64,000 bases of DNA from Caryophanales bacterium UBA4278 (lineage in GTDB: Bacteria; Bacillota_I; Bacilli_A; RFN20; CAG-826): NCBI GenBank assembly GCA_002395065.1, contig DGVS01000005.1, positions 62,001 through 126,000 of the forward strand, in the 5' to 3' direction. Shown one piece after another: positions 17,329 through 24,981 of this stretch; within the stretch, counting starts at the first letter, position 1; each line of letters starts with the position of its first letter. A program made the position numbers and the translations under genes. Under the pieces are notes generated by a model. The model worked only from the letters and a program-made list of their open reading frames with translations. It had not been told where the DNA came from and searched no databases.

Positions 17329-19191
17329 ATGTCTAGAAAGAAAGTTAACAAAGTTAAACACGTTAATTTAAATGAAATCAAAGATCCATCGTTTTTGAAG
17401 AATCTTTCGTATGCTGAGCTCAACGTTCTTGCTGACGATATTCGTAAAGAGATTATCCGCTGTACAGCGAAGAATGGTGGACACCTTTCTAGTAATCTCG
17501 GAGTAGTGGAATTAACCATTGCTATCGAACATTTCTTTGATTTATCAAAGGATAAATTAATTTTTGATGTTGGACACCAATGTTACACACACAAAATCTT
17601 AACTGGACGCCCTCTTGAAACATTACGACAAACAAATGGTATTTCTGGTTTCCAGAAAATCGATGAATCAATCTATGACTGTTTTGATGCCGGACATTCT
17701 TCAACATCGATTTCCGTTGCAAATGGCTTTGCCATTGCTCGTGATTTAAAAGGTGAAAACTATAATGTCATCGCTCTAATTGGTGATGGATCAATTCCTT
17801 CTGGATTAGCTTTTGAAGGACTCAATAACATTGCTAGTGGAAAGAATAAAGTTGTTATCATTTTAAATGATAATGGTATGTCTATTTCTAAACCTGTTGG
17901 TGCTTTATCAAAGTCATTTGGGAAAATTTCAACTGCAGCAGGTTATAACCGTATTAAATACGGATATCGCCGAGCAATGTTTAAAACCAAAGTCGGTAAG
18001 AAGATTTATAATCTTACTTTAAGAATTAAGAACTGGTTTAAACGCCATCTTACATCTCCAAATATTTTTACCGATCTTGGTTTTGCTTATATTGGTCCGG
18101 TTGATGGACACGACATTCGAAAGCTTGAAAAAGCATTTAAACGAATTGGAAACACTGAAAAATCAGTGGTCGTTCATGTCTGTACTACCAAAGGTAAAGG
18201 CTACGAATTAGCTGAAAACGACAACACCGGATCATGGCATGGAGTTGCCCCATTCAAGATTCAAGATGGTGTCCCTTTAAAATCATCAAATCACATTAGT
18301 TGGTCGAAAGTATTTGCGGACCTATCTCTTAAAGAGATGAAAAAACATCCAGATGCATTTTTAATCTCCCCAGCCACAACAGTAGGCGCAGAAATGGAAG
18401 AGGTTTTAAAGCAATTCCCTGAGAGAAGTCTTGATGTCGGCATAGCCGAAGAACATGCTGCAACACTTTCTGGAGCACTTTCTCGCGGTGGTTATCACCC
18501 GATTATTTCGATTTATTCAACGTTCATGCAACGTGCTTACGATGAAATATCGCACGACATGTCACGTACTAAAGCGAATGCGACATTGCTTATCGACCGT
18601 GCAGGACTAGTTGGACGTGATGGTGAAACTCATCAAGGCATCTATGATGCAGCGTTTTTATCAACAATTCCAGATGTTGTTATTACAATGCCTTCTACAC
18701 GCAAAGAAGCCGAATACCTATATAACGAATCATTCAACAATCACGGTGTATTTGCGATTCGTTATCCACGTGCCACATGCCTTATGGAAGGAAAAGAACA
18801 GCAACTTTCCTTTGGAAAATGGGTTAAAGTTCGTGAATCTAAAGCAAAGAAAGTGGCGGTGATCTCTGTTGGACACCTCACTCATGAGTTGAATCAACTA
18901 GTCGAGGAAAAACATCTTGATTGCACAATTTATAATGCTATTTTCATTAATCCAGTTGACGAGGATGCTTTGAAGAGCCTCCTCTCATACGATAAAATCG
19001 TCATTTACGATGCGTATAGCACCCAAGGAGGCCTTGTTTCTCTTGTGACGCTTAAATTATCGCAACTAAAATTTAAAGGGCTTATTTCGGCTCGTTGTGT
19101 ACCAAATGTTTTTGTCAAGCAAGCAACAATCACGGAACAACTCGAATCTTTTGGATTGCTTCCAAGACAAATTTTAGAAGAACTGAAATAA
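17329..19191 (+). CDS. dxs: 1-deoxy-D-xylulose-5-phosphate synthase
   Basis: A 620-residue thiamine-diphosphate enzyme that condenses pyruvate with glyceraldehyde 3-phosphate, the first step of the MEP isoprenoid pathway. GDGSIPSG with downstream N (TPP/Mg site, near residue 150), DRAGLVGRDGETHQG near residue 425 and the C-terminal transketolase-like domain are all present. IspG and IspH, the last two enzymes of the same pathway, are also in this window. No ribosome-binding site precedes the ATG. A GATAAT box sits exactly 6 bases upstream inside the repeat element, which may act as a leaderless promoter. Confidence 0.95.
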   Translation: MSRKKVNKVKHVNLNEIKDPSFLKNLSYAELNVLADDIRKEIIRCTAKNGGHLSSNLGVVELTIAIEHFFDLSKDKLIFDVGHQCYTHKILTGRPLETLRQTNGISGFQKIDESIYDCFDAGHSSTSISVANGFAIARDLKGENYNVIALIGDGSIPSGLAFEGLNNIASGKNKVVIILNDNGMSISKPVGALSKSFGKISTAAGYNRIKYGYRRAMFKTKVGKKIYNLTLRIKNWFKRHLTSPNIFTDLGFAYIGPVDGHDIRKLEKAFKRIGNTEKSVVVHVCTTKGKGYELAENDNTGSWHGVAPFKIQDGVPLKSSNHISWSKVFADLSLKEMKKHPDAFLISPATTVGAEMEEVLKQFPERSLDVGIAEEHAATLSGALSRGGYHPIISIYSTFMQRAYDEISHDMSRTKANATLLIDRAGLVGRDGETHQGIYDAAFLSTIPDVVITMPSTRKEAEYLYNESFNNHGVFAIRYPRATCLMEGKEQQLSFGKWVKVRESKAKKVAVISVGHLTHELNQLVEEKHLDCTIYNAIFINPVDEDALKSLLSYDKIVIYDAYSTQGGLVSLVTLKLSQLKFKGLISARCVPNVFVKQATITEQLESFGLLPRQILEELK

Positions 19192-19193
19192 AC

Positions 19194-19236
19194 AATCATT
19201 CGTGTTATGGTTAACATAATATTGAATGATTTTTTT
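19194..19236 (+). terminator. Terminator after dxs
   Basis: AATCATTC and GAATGATT form a perfect outer stem, with an inner TTATG/CATAA pairing, and seven Ts follow. The loop contains a 15-base string, TGGTTAACATAATAT, also found in the dif site at 24953. Confidence 0.75.
19208..19222 (+). other. dif half-site-like sequence
   Basis: TGGTTAACATAATAT is identical to 15 bases covering one arm and half the centre of the dif site at 24953-24967. The other recombinase arm is absent, so it is unlikely to be a functional site alone. It may be a chance product of the hairpin or a remnant. Confidence 0.4.
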
Positions 19237-19242
19237 ATGCTC

Positions 19243-19250
19243 TATAAAAT
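19243..19250 (+). promoter_or_regulatory. Leaderless promoter of dinB
   Basis: TATAAAAT ends 6 bases before the dinB ATG, placing the transcription start on the start codon. There is no ribosome-binding site. Confidence 0.6.
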
Positions 19251-19256
19251 AGAAGT

Positions 19257-20450
19257 ATGAGCAAAATCATTTTGCATATTGATCTCAACACCTTCTTTGT
19301 TCGTTGTGAAGAACTTATTAATCCATCATTAGAAGGCCAGCCAGTTATTATTGGTCATAGTGGTCGTGGTGGAATTGTTTCAACATGTTCATACGAAGCA
19401 AGAAAATACGGTGTGCACAGTGGACAGCCAACATTTAAAGCTCTCGAACTTTGTCCAAATGCAATTGTCATTCACGGACATTATGAACTTTATAGTCGTA
19501 AATCAAAAGAGTTCTTTAACTTTGTTAAGCAGTATTCTAAAATCATCGAAAAAGCCTCAGTTGATGAATGTTATGTCGATATGACTGAGCAGCTTTCAAA
19601 GGTGAAAGATGTTGTGGCGTATCTAAAAGAATTCCAAAATAAATTGCTTCAAACCATTGGACTTAAATGTTCAATTGGTGTTGCTCCAACCAAATTCCTT
19701 GCCAAAATGGCAAGCGATATGAAGAAACCGATGGGAATCACCATTATTCGCCGCCGAGATGTTCGTAAGATGCTTGATCCACTTCCGATTTCTTCTTTCT
19801 ATGGAATTGGTAAAAAAACTGCTCCGAGATTAGAAGCAATGGGCGTTAAAACAATTGGTGATTTAGCAAAGCTAATTAATTCTGATGAACCATCAGTTAA
19901 GCAAGCTTTTGGTAAATTTTACTATGTCATTAAAGATTGGATTAACGGATATGGTAGCGATGAAGTTGATGTCGAACCATGGGATCCAAAATCGATTGGC
20001 CACTCGACAACATTTGTTAGCGATTCAACAGATTTTGATGAAATCCGATCTTATTTAAAAGATCTTGCTAAAGAAGTATCCGATGAAGCCAAAGAAAAAG
20101 GAAAAATCGGATTTAATGTTCAACTTGTCTTAAAGACAAATGAATTCAAAACAATTAATCGGTCAGTCAAATTACAAAAACCAACAAATGATTTTGAAAC
20201 AATTTATAATGAGGCTTCGATTCTTTTAGAAAAGAACCTTAATGGTCAAGAAATTCGTCTATGTGGTGTAACATTACAAAATCTCATTTATGCTTCTGAT
20301 TATGTTGAACAGTTATCAATATTTGATAATTATGAAGACGACGAGAAGAATGCGACCAGAGACTTAATTCGTGAACTGAACCGGAAGATGAAGGGAGCCA
20401 AGTTTATGCGAGCCTCGGACATCCTTAAGGAGAAGAGAAATGGACATTAA
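19257..20450 (+). CDS. dinB: DNA polymerase IV (Y family)
   Basis: A 397-residue translesion polymerase. The catalytic palm has IDLNTFF (Asp and the aromatic steric gate) at residues ~7-13 and SVDECYVDMT near residue 102 (Asp-Glu metal ligands). A helix-hairpin-helix near 170-190 and the little-finger domain follow. QLSIF near residue 352 is a good beta-clamp-binding motif. It overlaps xerD by 11 bases, so both are likely expressed together. Some Y-family paralogues act in gene-transfer settings, but nothing here suggests that. Confidence 0.95.
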   Translation: MSKIILHIDLNTFFVRCEELINPSLEGQPVIIGHSGRGGIVSTCSYEARKYGVHSGQPTFKALELCPNAIVIHGHYELYSRKSKEFFNFVKQYSKIIEKASVDECYVDMTEQLSKVKDVVAYLKEFQNKLLQTIGLKCSIGVAPTKFLAKMASDMKKPMGITIIRRRDVRKMLDPLPISSFYGIGKKTAPRLEAMGVKTIGDLAKLINSDEPSVKQAFGKFYYVIKDWINGYGSDEVDVEPWDPKSIGHSTTFVSDSTDFDEIRSYLKDLAKEVSDEAKEKGKIGFNVQLVLKTNEFKTINRSVKLQKPTNDFETIYNEASILLEKNLNGQEIRLCGVTLQNLIYASDYVEQLSIFDNYEDDEKNATRDLIRELNRKMKGAKFMRASDILKEKRNGH

Positions 20451-21318
20451 TCGCGCTAAAGAACTCTTCTTCCAACATCTTCGCGTTGAAAAAGGACTCT
20501 CTGAAGATACTGTTCTTTCCTATGCTTACGATATCAACGAATTCCTGAAAGAATTCAAATATAATGATACGGAAGATATCCTTCCTACAGACATTGGCGA
20601 TTTTATGCGCATTCAAAGTAAGAACAAGATGGCCACAGCAACGATTGCTCGTCGTCTATCTTCTTTGAAAAACTTCTATATTTTCTTAGAAAAAGAAGAT
20701 TTTATTCATCTTCCTATGAGGGATGTCGAAACACCAAAAGGAGTGAAGCACCTGCCATCGGTACTTAGTATTGAACAAGTTGAGCAACTTCTTGATGCTC
20801 CTGATTTAGACAAGGACGAAGGAGTTCGCGATCGAGCAATGCTAGAGTTGATGTATGCATCGGGACTTCGCGTAAGTGAACTGCTTTCATTAAAAATGAA
20901 AAACATTTCTTTTGAGAGAAATATTGTCACAGTAATTGGTAAAGGAAACAAACAAAGAAAAGTTCCTTTTGGAGATTTTGCGAAGGATTATCTTGTTCAA
21001 TATATTGACCATGCTCGAAAAAAGAATCCCGGTTCAAGAACGGACTATGTTTTCTTAAATCGATACGGCAAACCATTATCAAGACAATACTTCTTTTTAC
21101 AAGTTAAAAAGTATGCCGAACAAGTCGGAATAAAAGAAGATATTTCGCCTCATACATTACGGCATTGTTTTGCAACCCATCTTCTTGAATCCAGTGCGGA
21201 TATCCGAACTGTTCAAGAAATGCTTGGACATAGCAATATTGCTACAACTCAGATTTATTTAAATATCTCTACGCGACGTATCCTTGAAGCGTATGATTTG
21301 TATAGCAAACGAAAATAG
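20440..21318 (+). CDS. xerD: Tyrosine recombinase, XerC/XerD family
   Basis: A 292-residue tyrosine recombinase of Xer size. The N-terminal SAM-like core-binding domain is at ~1-85. The catalytic set comprises Arg in ASGLRVSELL near 145, Lys in GKGNKQRKVP near 170, HTLRHCFATHL near 240, LGHSNIATT near 263, and Tyr near 273. Xer recombinases resolve chromosome dimers at dif. A strong dif-like site lies 3.6 kb downstream at 24954-24981, supporting a housekeeping role rather than a phage integrase. XerC and XerD cannot be told apart here with certainty. Confidence 0.9.
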   Translation: MDINRAKELFFQHLRVEKGLSEDTVLSYAYDINEFLKEFKYNDTEDILPTDIGDFMRIQSKNKMATATIARRLSSLKNFYIFLEKEDFIHLPMRDVETPKGVKHLPSVLSIEQVEQLLDAPDLDKDEGVRDRAMLELMYASGLRVSELLSLKMKNISFERNIVTVIGKGNKQRKVPFGDFAKDYLVQYIDHARKKNPGSRTDYVFLNRYGKPLSRQYFFLQVKKYAEQVGIKEDISPHTLRHCFATHLLESSADIRTVQEMLGHSNIATTQIYLNISTRRILEAYDLYSKRK

Positions 21319-21349
21319 TTTAGAATATGGACGATTTAGGAGTGAACTT

Positions 21350-22546
21350 ATGAAAAAATTTAAAAGAATCTTCGTGATTGTAACTGACTCAGCTGGTATT
21401 GGTGAAATGCCAGATGCGGAAAAATTTGGTGATAAAGGCACTAACACCTGGGTTCATACCGCAGAAAAGTGTGGTGGACTTCATGTTCCAAATATGAATG
21501 CCTTAGGCATTGGTGATCTTGCTCCAGTGAAAGGAACTAGCAAAGTTAGTCATCCACATGCATATAGCATGAGAATGAGAGAAGCCAGCAATGGAAAAGA
21601 CACTATGACTGGTCACTGGGAAATGATGGGTATTTATACAACAAAACCATTTATTACCTTTACAGACACCGGATTCCCAAAAGCGTTAATGGACGAATTA
21701 GCTGAAAAAACTGGTCATAAGTTAATTGGTAATAAAGCCGCATCTGGAACCGAAATTCTAAAAGAATTAGGTGAACAACAGATGAAAGAAAACTCCTTAA
21801 TTGTCTATACTTCCGCCGACTCTGTTTTACAGATTGCTGCCCACGAAGAAGTTACTGGTGTTCCAGAACTTTATCGTTGTTGCGAAATCGCTCGTGAAAT
21901 CTGCTTACGTCCAGAGTATTACGTTGGCCGCGTTATCGCTCGTCCGTTCATTGGTACAGATGCATCCAACTTCAAACGTACTCCAAATCGTCACGATTTA
22001 GCCGTTTCTCCAAGCGGAACTACTGCTATGGATATTCTTAAACAGAATGGTTATATGGTTTCCTGTATTGGTAAGATTGGTGATATCTTCAATCAATGTG
22101 GTGTTGTTAAAACCCAAAAAACTGTCTCCAATAAAGACGGAATGGAAAAGACGATTGATGAATGTAAGAACCACGATTTCGAAGGTTTATGTTACATCAA
22201 CTTAGTTGAATTTGACTCAGAATACGGACATCGTCGTAACCCACTTGGTTATGGAAAGGCTCTTGAAGAATTTGATGTTCAACTTGGTGAATTAATGGAA
22301 GCTTCTAAAGAAGATGATCTGATTATGGTGACCGCTGACCACGGAAATGACCCAACTCATACCGGAACAGACCACACCAGAGAAAAAGTTCCTCTAATTT
22401 GCTTTAGCAAGTCGTTCAAACACGGTAAATACCTTGAAGAACGTGAATGCTTTGCTGACATTGGTGAAACAATACTCCAAAACTTTGGTCTTAAGAAAGC
22501 TGATACAATGATTGGTAAACCAATCAAAGAACTTTTAGAAGACTAG
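21350..22546 (+). CDS. deoB: Phosphopentomutase
   Basis: A 398-residue member of the alkaline-phosphatase-like superfamily that interconverts ribose/deoxyribose 1- and 5-phosphates. Metal-binding motifs are seen at DSAGIGEMPDA near residue 12, and at DHGNDPTHTGTDHTRE near residue 345. The start at 21350 follows TAGGAG; the frame opens further upstream but into xerD. It works with deoC and cdd (both in this window) in nucleoside salvage. Its stop TAG shares bases with the convergent regulator's stop (CTAG). Confidence 0.96.
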   Translation: MKKFKRIFVIVTDSAGIGEMPDAEKFGDKGTNTWVHTAEKCGGLHVPNMNALGIGDLAPVKGTSKVSHPHAYSMRMREASNGKDTMTGHWEMMGIYTTKPFITFTDTGFPKALMDELAEKTGHKLIGNKAASGTEILKELGEQQMKENSLIVYTSADSVLQIAAHEEVTGVPELYRCCEIAREICLRPEYYVGRVIARPFIGTDASNFKRTPNRHDLAVSPSGTTAMDILKQNGYMVSCIGKIGDIFNQCGVVKTQKTVSNKDGMEKTIDECKNHDFEGLCYINLVEFDSEYGHRRNPLGYGKALEEFDVQLGELMEASKEDDLIMVTADHGNDPTHTGTDHTREKVPLICFSKSFKHGKYLEERECFADIGETILQNFGLKKADTMIGKPIKELLED

Positions 22547-23151
22547 TTCAATAAAATTATTTGATGAAAAAGGCGTCTTATTAGATGCCTTTTTTCTAAT
22601 TTTGAAATAAGGCGAGACAAAGTTTCACGTTCTAAATGGAGACTTTGAGCAAGAGTGGTGATGCTCTTAAATGAAATTTGTCCTTTGTTAGATTGCAGGT
22701 AGAACAGAAAACGTTCCTCGGCACTTTCTAAAGACAAAAGTTTGATATGGTGGTTTAAACGTTTCACAAAACTCGATTCAAGTTTCATATATTCCTCAAA
22801 AAACTGAGGATCTTTCATAAGATTTTGAAAGTCTTCTTTCTTAAAAAGAAAGATTTCACTATCTTCAATTGTAGTAACGTTGCCTTTAAATTTGTTATCT
22901 TCTCCAAAAACAAGATGTACGCCAAAGAAGTCGTTTGGTTTAATTTCATTATAAACAATCTCGGTCCCTTTAAAGGAGTACGACTGAATACGAATAAAGC
23001 CAGATTTAACTAATCCGACATAATGACATTCTTCTCCTTCATGAAAAAGAATCGTTCCTTTCGGAAAAGATTTTGTCGTGTATCCATGTTCTTCCAGAAT
23101 TTGTATAAAAGTCATAATTTCGTGATTCAAATCACATTTTAATTTAATCAT
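22543..23151 (-). CDS. Crp/Fnr-family transcriptional regulator
   Basis: A 202-residue protein with an N-terminal cyclic-nucleotide-binding-like beta barrel (residues ~15-125, ILFHEGEECHYVGLVKSG) and a C-terminal helix-turn-helix (LAQSLHLERETLSRLISKLEKR). It lacks an FNR-type iron-sulfur cysteine cluster. A later start at 23115 is possible: the box TGTGA-N6-TCACG at 23121-23136 would then lie outside the coding region. It is divergent from the ABC lipoprotein gene and probably controls it and itself. The last ~15 codons run through the deoB terminator, and the stop overlaps the deoB stop. Confidence 0.85.
   Translation of the reverse strand: MIKLKCDLNHEIMTFIQILEEHGYTTKSFPKGTILFHEGEECHYVGLVKSGFIRIQSYSFKGTEIVYNEIKPNDFFGVHLVFGEDNKFKGNVTTIEDSEIFLFKKEDFQNLMKDPQFFEEYMKLESSFVKRLNHHIKLLSLESAEERFLFYLQSNKGQISFKSITTLAQSLHLERETLSRLISKLEKRHLIRRLFHQIILLN
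22567..22595 (+). terminator. deoB terminator inside the convergent regulator gene
   Basis: AAAAAGGCGTC pairs with GATGCCTTTTT (one wobble) around TTATTA, followed by Ts. It lies within the 3' codons of the Crp-family gene and could stop transcripts from either direction. Confidence 0.75.
23121..23136. promoter_or_regulatory. Crp/Fnr-type operator between divergent genes
   Basis: CGTGATTCAAATCACA matches the TGTGA-N6-TCACA consensus in 9 of 10 half-site positions. It overlaps the -35 region of the ABC lipoprotein promoter and the 5' end of the Crp-family gene, fitting autoregulation plus control of the transporter. Confidence 0.65.
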
Positions 23152-23156
23152 ATAAA
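23151..23156 (+). promoter_or_regulatory. -10 box of the ABC lipoprotein gene
   Basis: TATAAA lies 13 bases before the ATG at 23170. No clear -35 is present; that place is taken by the Crp-type box, which suggests activator dependence or repression. Confidence 0.45.
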
Positions 23157-23169
23157 GTATGATGTGTCT

Positions 23170-24078
23170 ATGAAAACAAAGAAATTATTTTTACTCCCAG
23201 CACTCCTTCTAGCTGGATGCTCTATCGATAGTCAAGAAAAACTATCCATTCTTACTCCAACGGGCGCTCCAGCGGTCGTTTTTGCATCGTTTTTAAACGA
23301 TTCTAACTTCAAAGTCATTGATCAACCAGCGAATATTATTGCCCAAATGGTCAATGAGAATGTTGATATCGCTGTTTTACCAACAAACGTCGGAGTTCAG
23401 CAAATTGTAAAAGGGCTCAAGTACAAAATTGCTTCAACAATCACTTTTGGGAACCTATTTATTTGCTCGACTGGATTAGATGAAGACGGTGTTATGGGTG
23501 ATGACGATTATATCGTCTCATTCCAGGAAAATGCTGTTCCAGACAAAATATATAAGTCTGTTTATGATGTAGCGGTTGATTATTACGCAGCAAATGCCCA
23601 AGAAGCTGCAAAGTGTTTAAAACTAAAACGCGATGTTGTGAATAGCAAAGATGTTGATTATGTCTTAATGGCCGAACCAGCTGTAAGTAAACAAGAATCA
23701 ATAGGAACTGACTTTAGCATTTATGCTAATCTTCAAGAACAATATCAGACGAAGTACGATAATCAACAAATCTTTCAAGCTTCAATTTTTGTTCGTGATT
23801 CATTATCTCATGAGCTAGTTGATTCTTATTTAGGTCGTATTAAATCGTATGTTTCTTCCCTAAAAGCTAATCCTTCTCTATTAGAGAACGCAAAACAATT
23901 AGACCAAAACGCCGAAACAACTTTAGGAATTGATATTGCAGCAACTGTGGCGGCAATTAAAAAAGATAATGCCATCGGTATCGGCTATGAAGTTGCCTAT
24001 GAACACAAATCCGAGATTGATACATTCTTAAAAATCTTTGGCATGACGGAGACTAATGAAGAAATTTATTACAAATAA
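23170..24078 (+). CDS. ABC transporter substrate-binding lipoprotein (SsuA/THI5-like)
   Basis: A 302-residue lipoprotein with lipobox LLAGC (Cys ~18). The mature part opens with the ILTPTGAPAVVF strand-loop and has VDIAVLPTNVGVQQI near residue 75, the pattern of periplasmic binding proteins of the SsuA/TauA/NMT1 (THI5-like) group. The ligand cannot be named from sequence. I prefer the ATG at 23170 over a GTG at 23164 because it gives a standard lipoprotein signal. It overlaps the permease gene by 23 bases. No ATPase gene is adjacent. Confidence 0.82.
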   Translation: MKTKKLFLLPALLLAGCSIDSQEKLSILTPTGAPAVVFASFLNDSNFKVIDQPANIIAQMVNENVDIAVLPTNVGVQQIVKGLKYKIASTITFGNLFICSTGLDEDGVMGDDDYIVSFQENAVPDKIYKSVYDVAVDYYAANAQEAAKCLKLKRDVVNSKDVDYVLMAEPAVSKQESIGTDFSIYANLQEQYQTKYDNQQIFQASIFVRDSLSHELVDSYLGRIKSYVSSLKANPSLLENAKQLDQNAETTLGIDIAATVAAIKKDNAIGIGYEVAYEHKSEIDTFLKIFGMTETNEEIYYK

Positions 24079-24832
24079 GTATTTCTTAATTTTTTCAGGA
24101 ATAGTTTTACTATTTGGACTGTGGTTTTTAGCAACACTTATCTTTGATAAGAACTCAATGATTTTTCCATCTCCGATTGTTACTTTTGAAGCATTAATTC
24201 AACTTTTAGGGGTTGGTTATACATATCAATGTTTAGCTTATTCTGTGCTGAAGATGTTGATCGGATTTGGATTAGGATTTATTGTGGCGTTTATTCTCGC
24301 ACTGATTGTGCGTGATGATGACCATTTGTACACATTATTCTCACCAATCATTACAGCCTTAAAAGCCATTCCAACAGCAGCGATTGTCTTTTTATTCGTT
24401 GTTTTAGTGGATGCTGAATATGCTCCATGTTTTCTTGTAATGATTTTATCATTACCAATCTTATATGAATCGCTTGTTAACGGTATGAGAAATATTGATC
24501 CTCAAGTTCTTGATGCGGTGAAAATTGATGGTGGTAAAGGAGCGCAAAAACTCTTTCGTATTCAACTACCTTTAGCGCTCCCATATCTGCTTGTCGGTAT
24601 CATTTCGTCGTTCTCTCTATCTTTTAAGATAGAAATCATGTCTGAAATTGTTACCGGATATACACGTAACGGTTTAGGAAGCTTGATTAAATCGGTGCAA
24701 ATCAATGACCCAACAAATATGGCGGCCATTTTTGCATATTCTTTAATCGCAATTATATTGATGATTATTGTTTCTATTCCGGCATCTTACTTAAGAAATA
24801 AAGTGGCAGTGAAAGCTGGAATTAGTAGATAA
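24056..24832 (+). CDS. ABC transporter permease (SsuC/TauC type)
   Basis: A 258-residue membrane protein with about six hydrophobic segments and the EAA-like cytoplasmic loop (DAVKIDGGKGAQKLF near residue 160) of binding-protein-dependent importers. It is translationally coupled to the upstream binding lipoprotein. The expected ATP-binding subunit does not follow; the next gene is convergent rsfS, so the ATPase must be encoded elsewhere or shared. The last codons already contain the first unit of an 11-base TTAGTAR repeat. Confidence 0.9.
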   Translation: MKKFITNKYFLIFSGIVLLFGLWFLATLIFDKNSMIFPSPIVTFEALIQLLGVGYTYQCLAYSVLKMLIGFGLGFIVAFILALIVRDDDHLYTLFSPIITALKAIPTAAIVFLFVVLVDAEYAPCFLVMILSLPILYESLVNGMRNIDPQVLDAVKIDGGKGAQKLFRIQLPLALPYLLVGIISSFSLSFKIEIMSEIVTGYTRNGLGSLIKSVQINDPTNMAAIFAYSLIAIILMIIVSIPASYLRNKVAVKAGISR

Positions 24833-24843
24833 TTAGTAGTTGT
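24822..24843 (+). repeat. TTAGTAR 11-base-period element 2 (permease 3' end)
   Basis: TTAGTAG at 24822 and 24833, exactly 11 bases apart. The first lies inside the last permease codons and the second just after the stop. TTATCCACT, a near-DnaA-box, follows at 24843. The element is ~110 bases from dif. Confidence 0.75.
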
Positions 24844-24867
24844 TATCCACTCTTTTTATGTGGAAAA
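24843..24867 (+). other. Inverted pair of DnaA-box-like sequences or hairpin
   Basis: TTATCCACT (24843-24851) and TGTGGAAAA (24859-24867, reverse complement TTTTCCACA) each differ from the DnaA-box consensus by one base and face each other. They can equally form a stem (TTATCCAC with GTGGAAAA, one mismatch). Confidence 0.4.
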
Positions 24868-24887
24868 GTCCTAGTTCATGGCTTTTT
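24864..24887 (+). terminator. Terminator after the ABC permease
   Basis: AAAAGTC pairs with GGCTTTT (one wobble) around a 9-base loop, followed by one more T and a C. It faces the rsfS transcript unit. Confidence 0.6.
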
Positions 24888-24916
24888 CTTTATTTAATAG
24901 ATATAGAGGAAATAAA

Positions 24917-24943
24917 TAAAAAAGAACGATTTATTCGCTCTTT
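24917..24943 (-). terminator. Terminator after rsfS
   Basis: On the - strand AAAGAGCG pairs with CGTTCTTT (one wobble), followed by a T-rich tail. It ends the yqeG-yqeH-nadD-rsfS operon just beyond dif. Confidence 0.7.
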
Positions 24944-24953
24944 CTTGGTATTT

Positions 24954-24981
24954 GGTTAACATAATATCTATTATGCGAAGT
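24954..24981 (-). other. dif: dif site (XerCD chromosome dimer resolution site)
   Basis: On the - strand the 28 bases read: XerC-type arm ACTTCGCATAA, centre TAGATA, XerD-type arm TTATGTTAACC. From memory, the E. coli dif has arm ends CGCATAA and TTATGTTAA, and the B. subtilis dif begins ACTTC and has TTATG in the same place; all are shared. The arms are imperfect inverted repeats with a 6-base centre, as required. It sits in a convergent intergenic gap where gene orientation switches from + to -, 3.6 kb from a xerD-like gene, as expected at the replication terminus. Confidence 0.85.

Noticed and set aside
20440..21318. xerD-like gene as a phage or island integrase
   Set aside because: Xer-like length and motifs, operon overlap with dinB, and a genuine dif close by; no phage genes, tRNA target or att repeats are seen.
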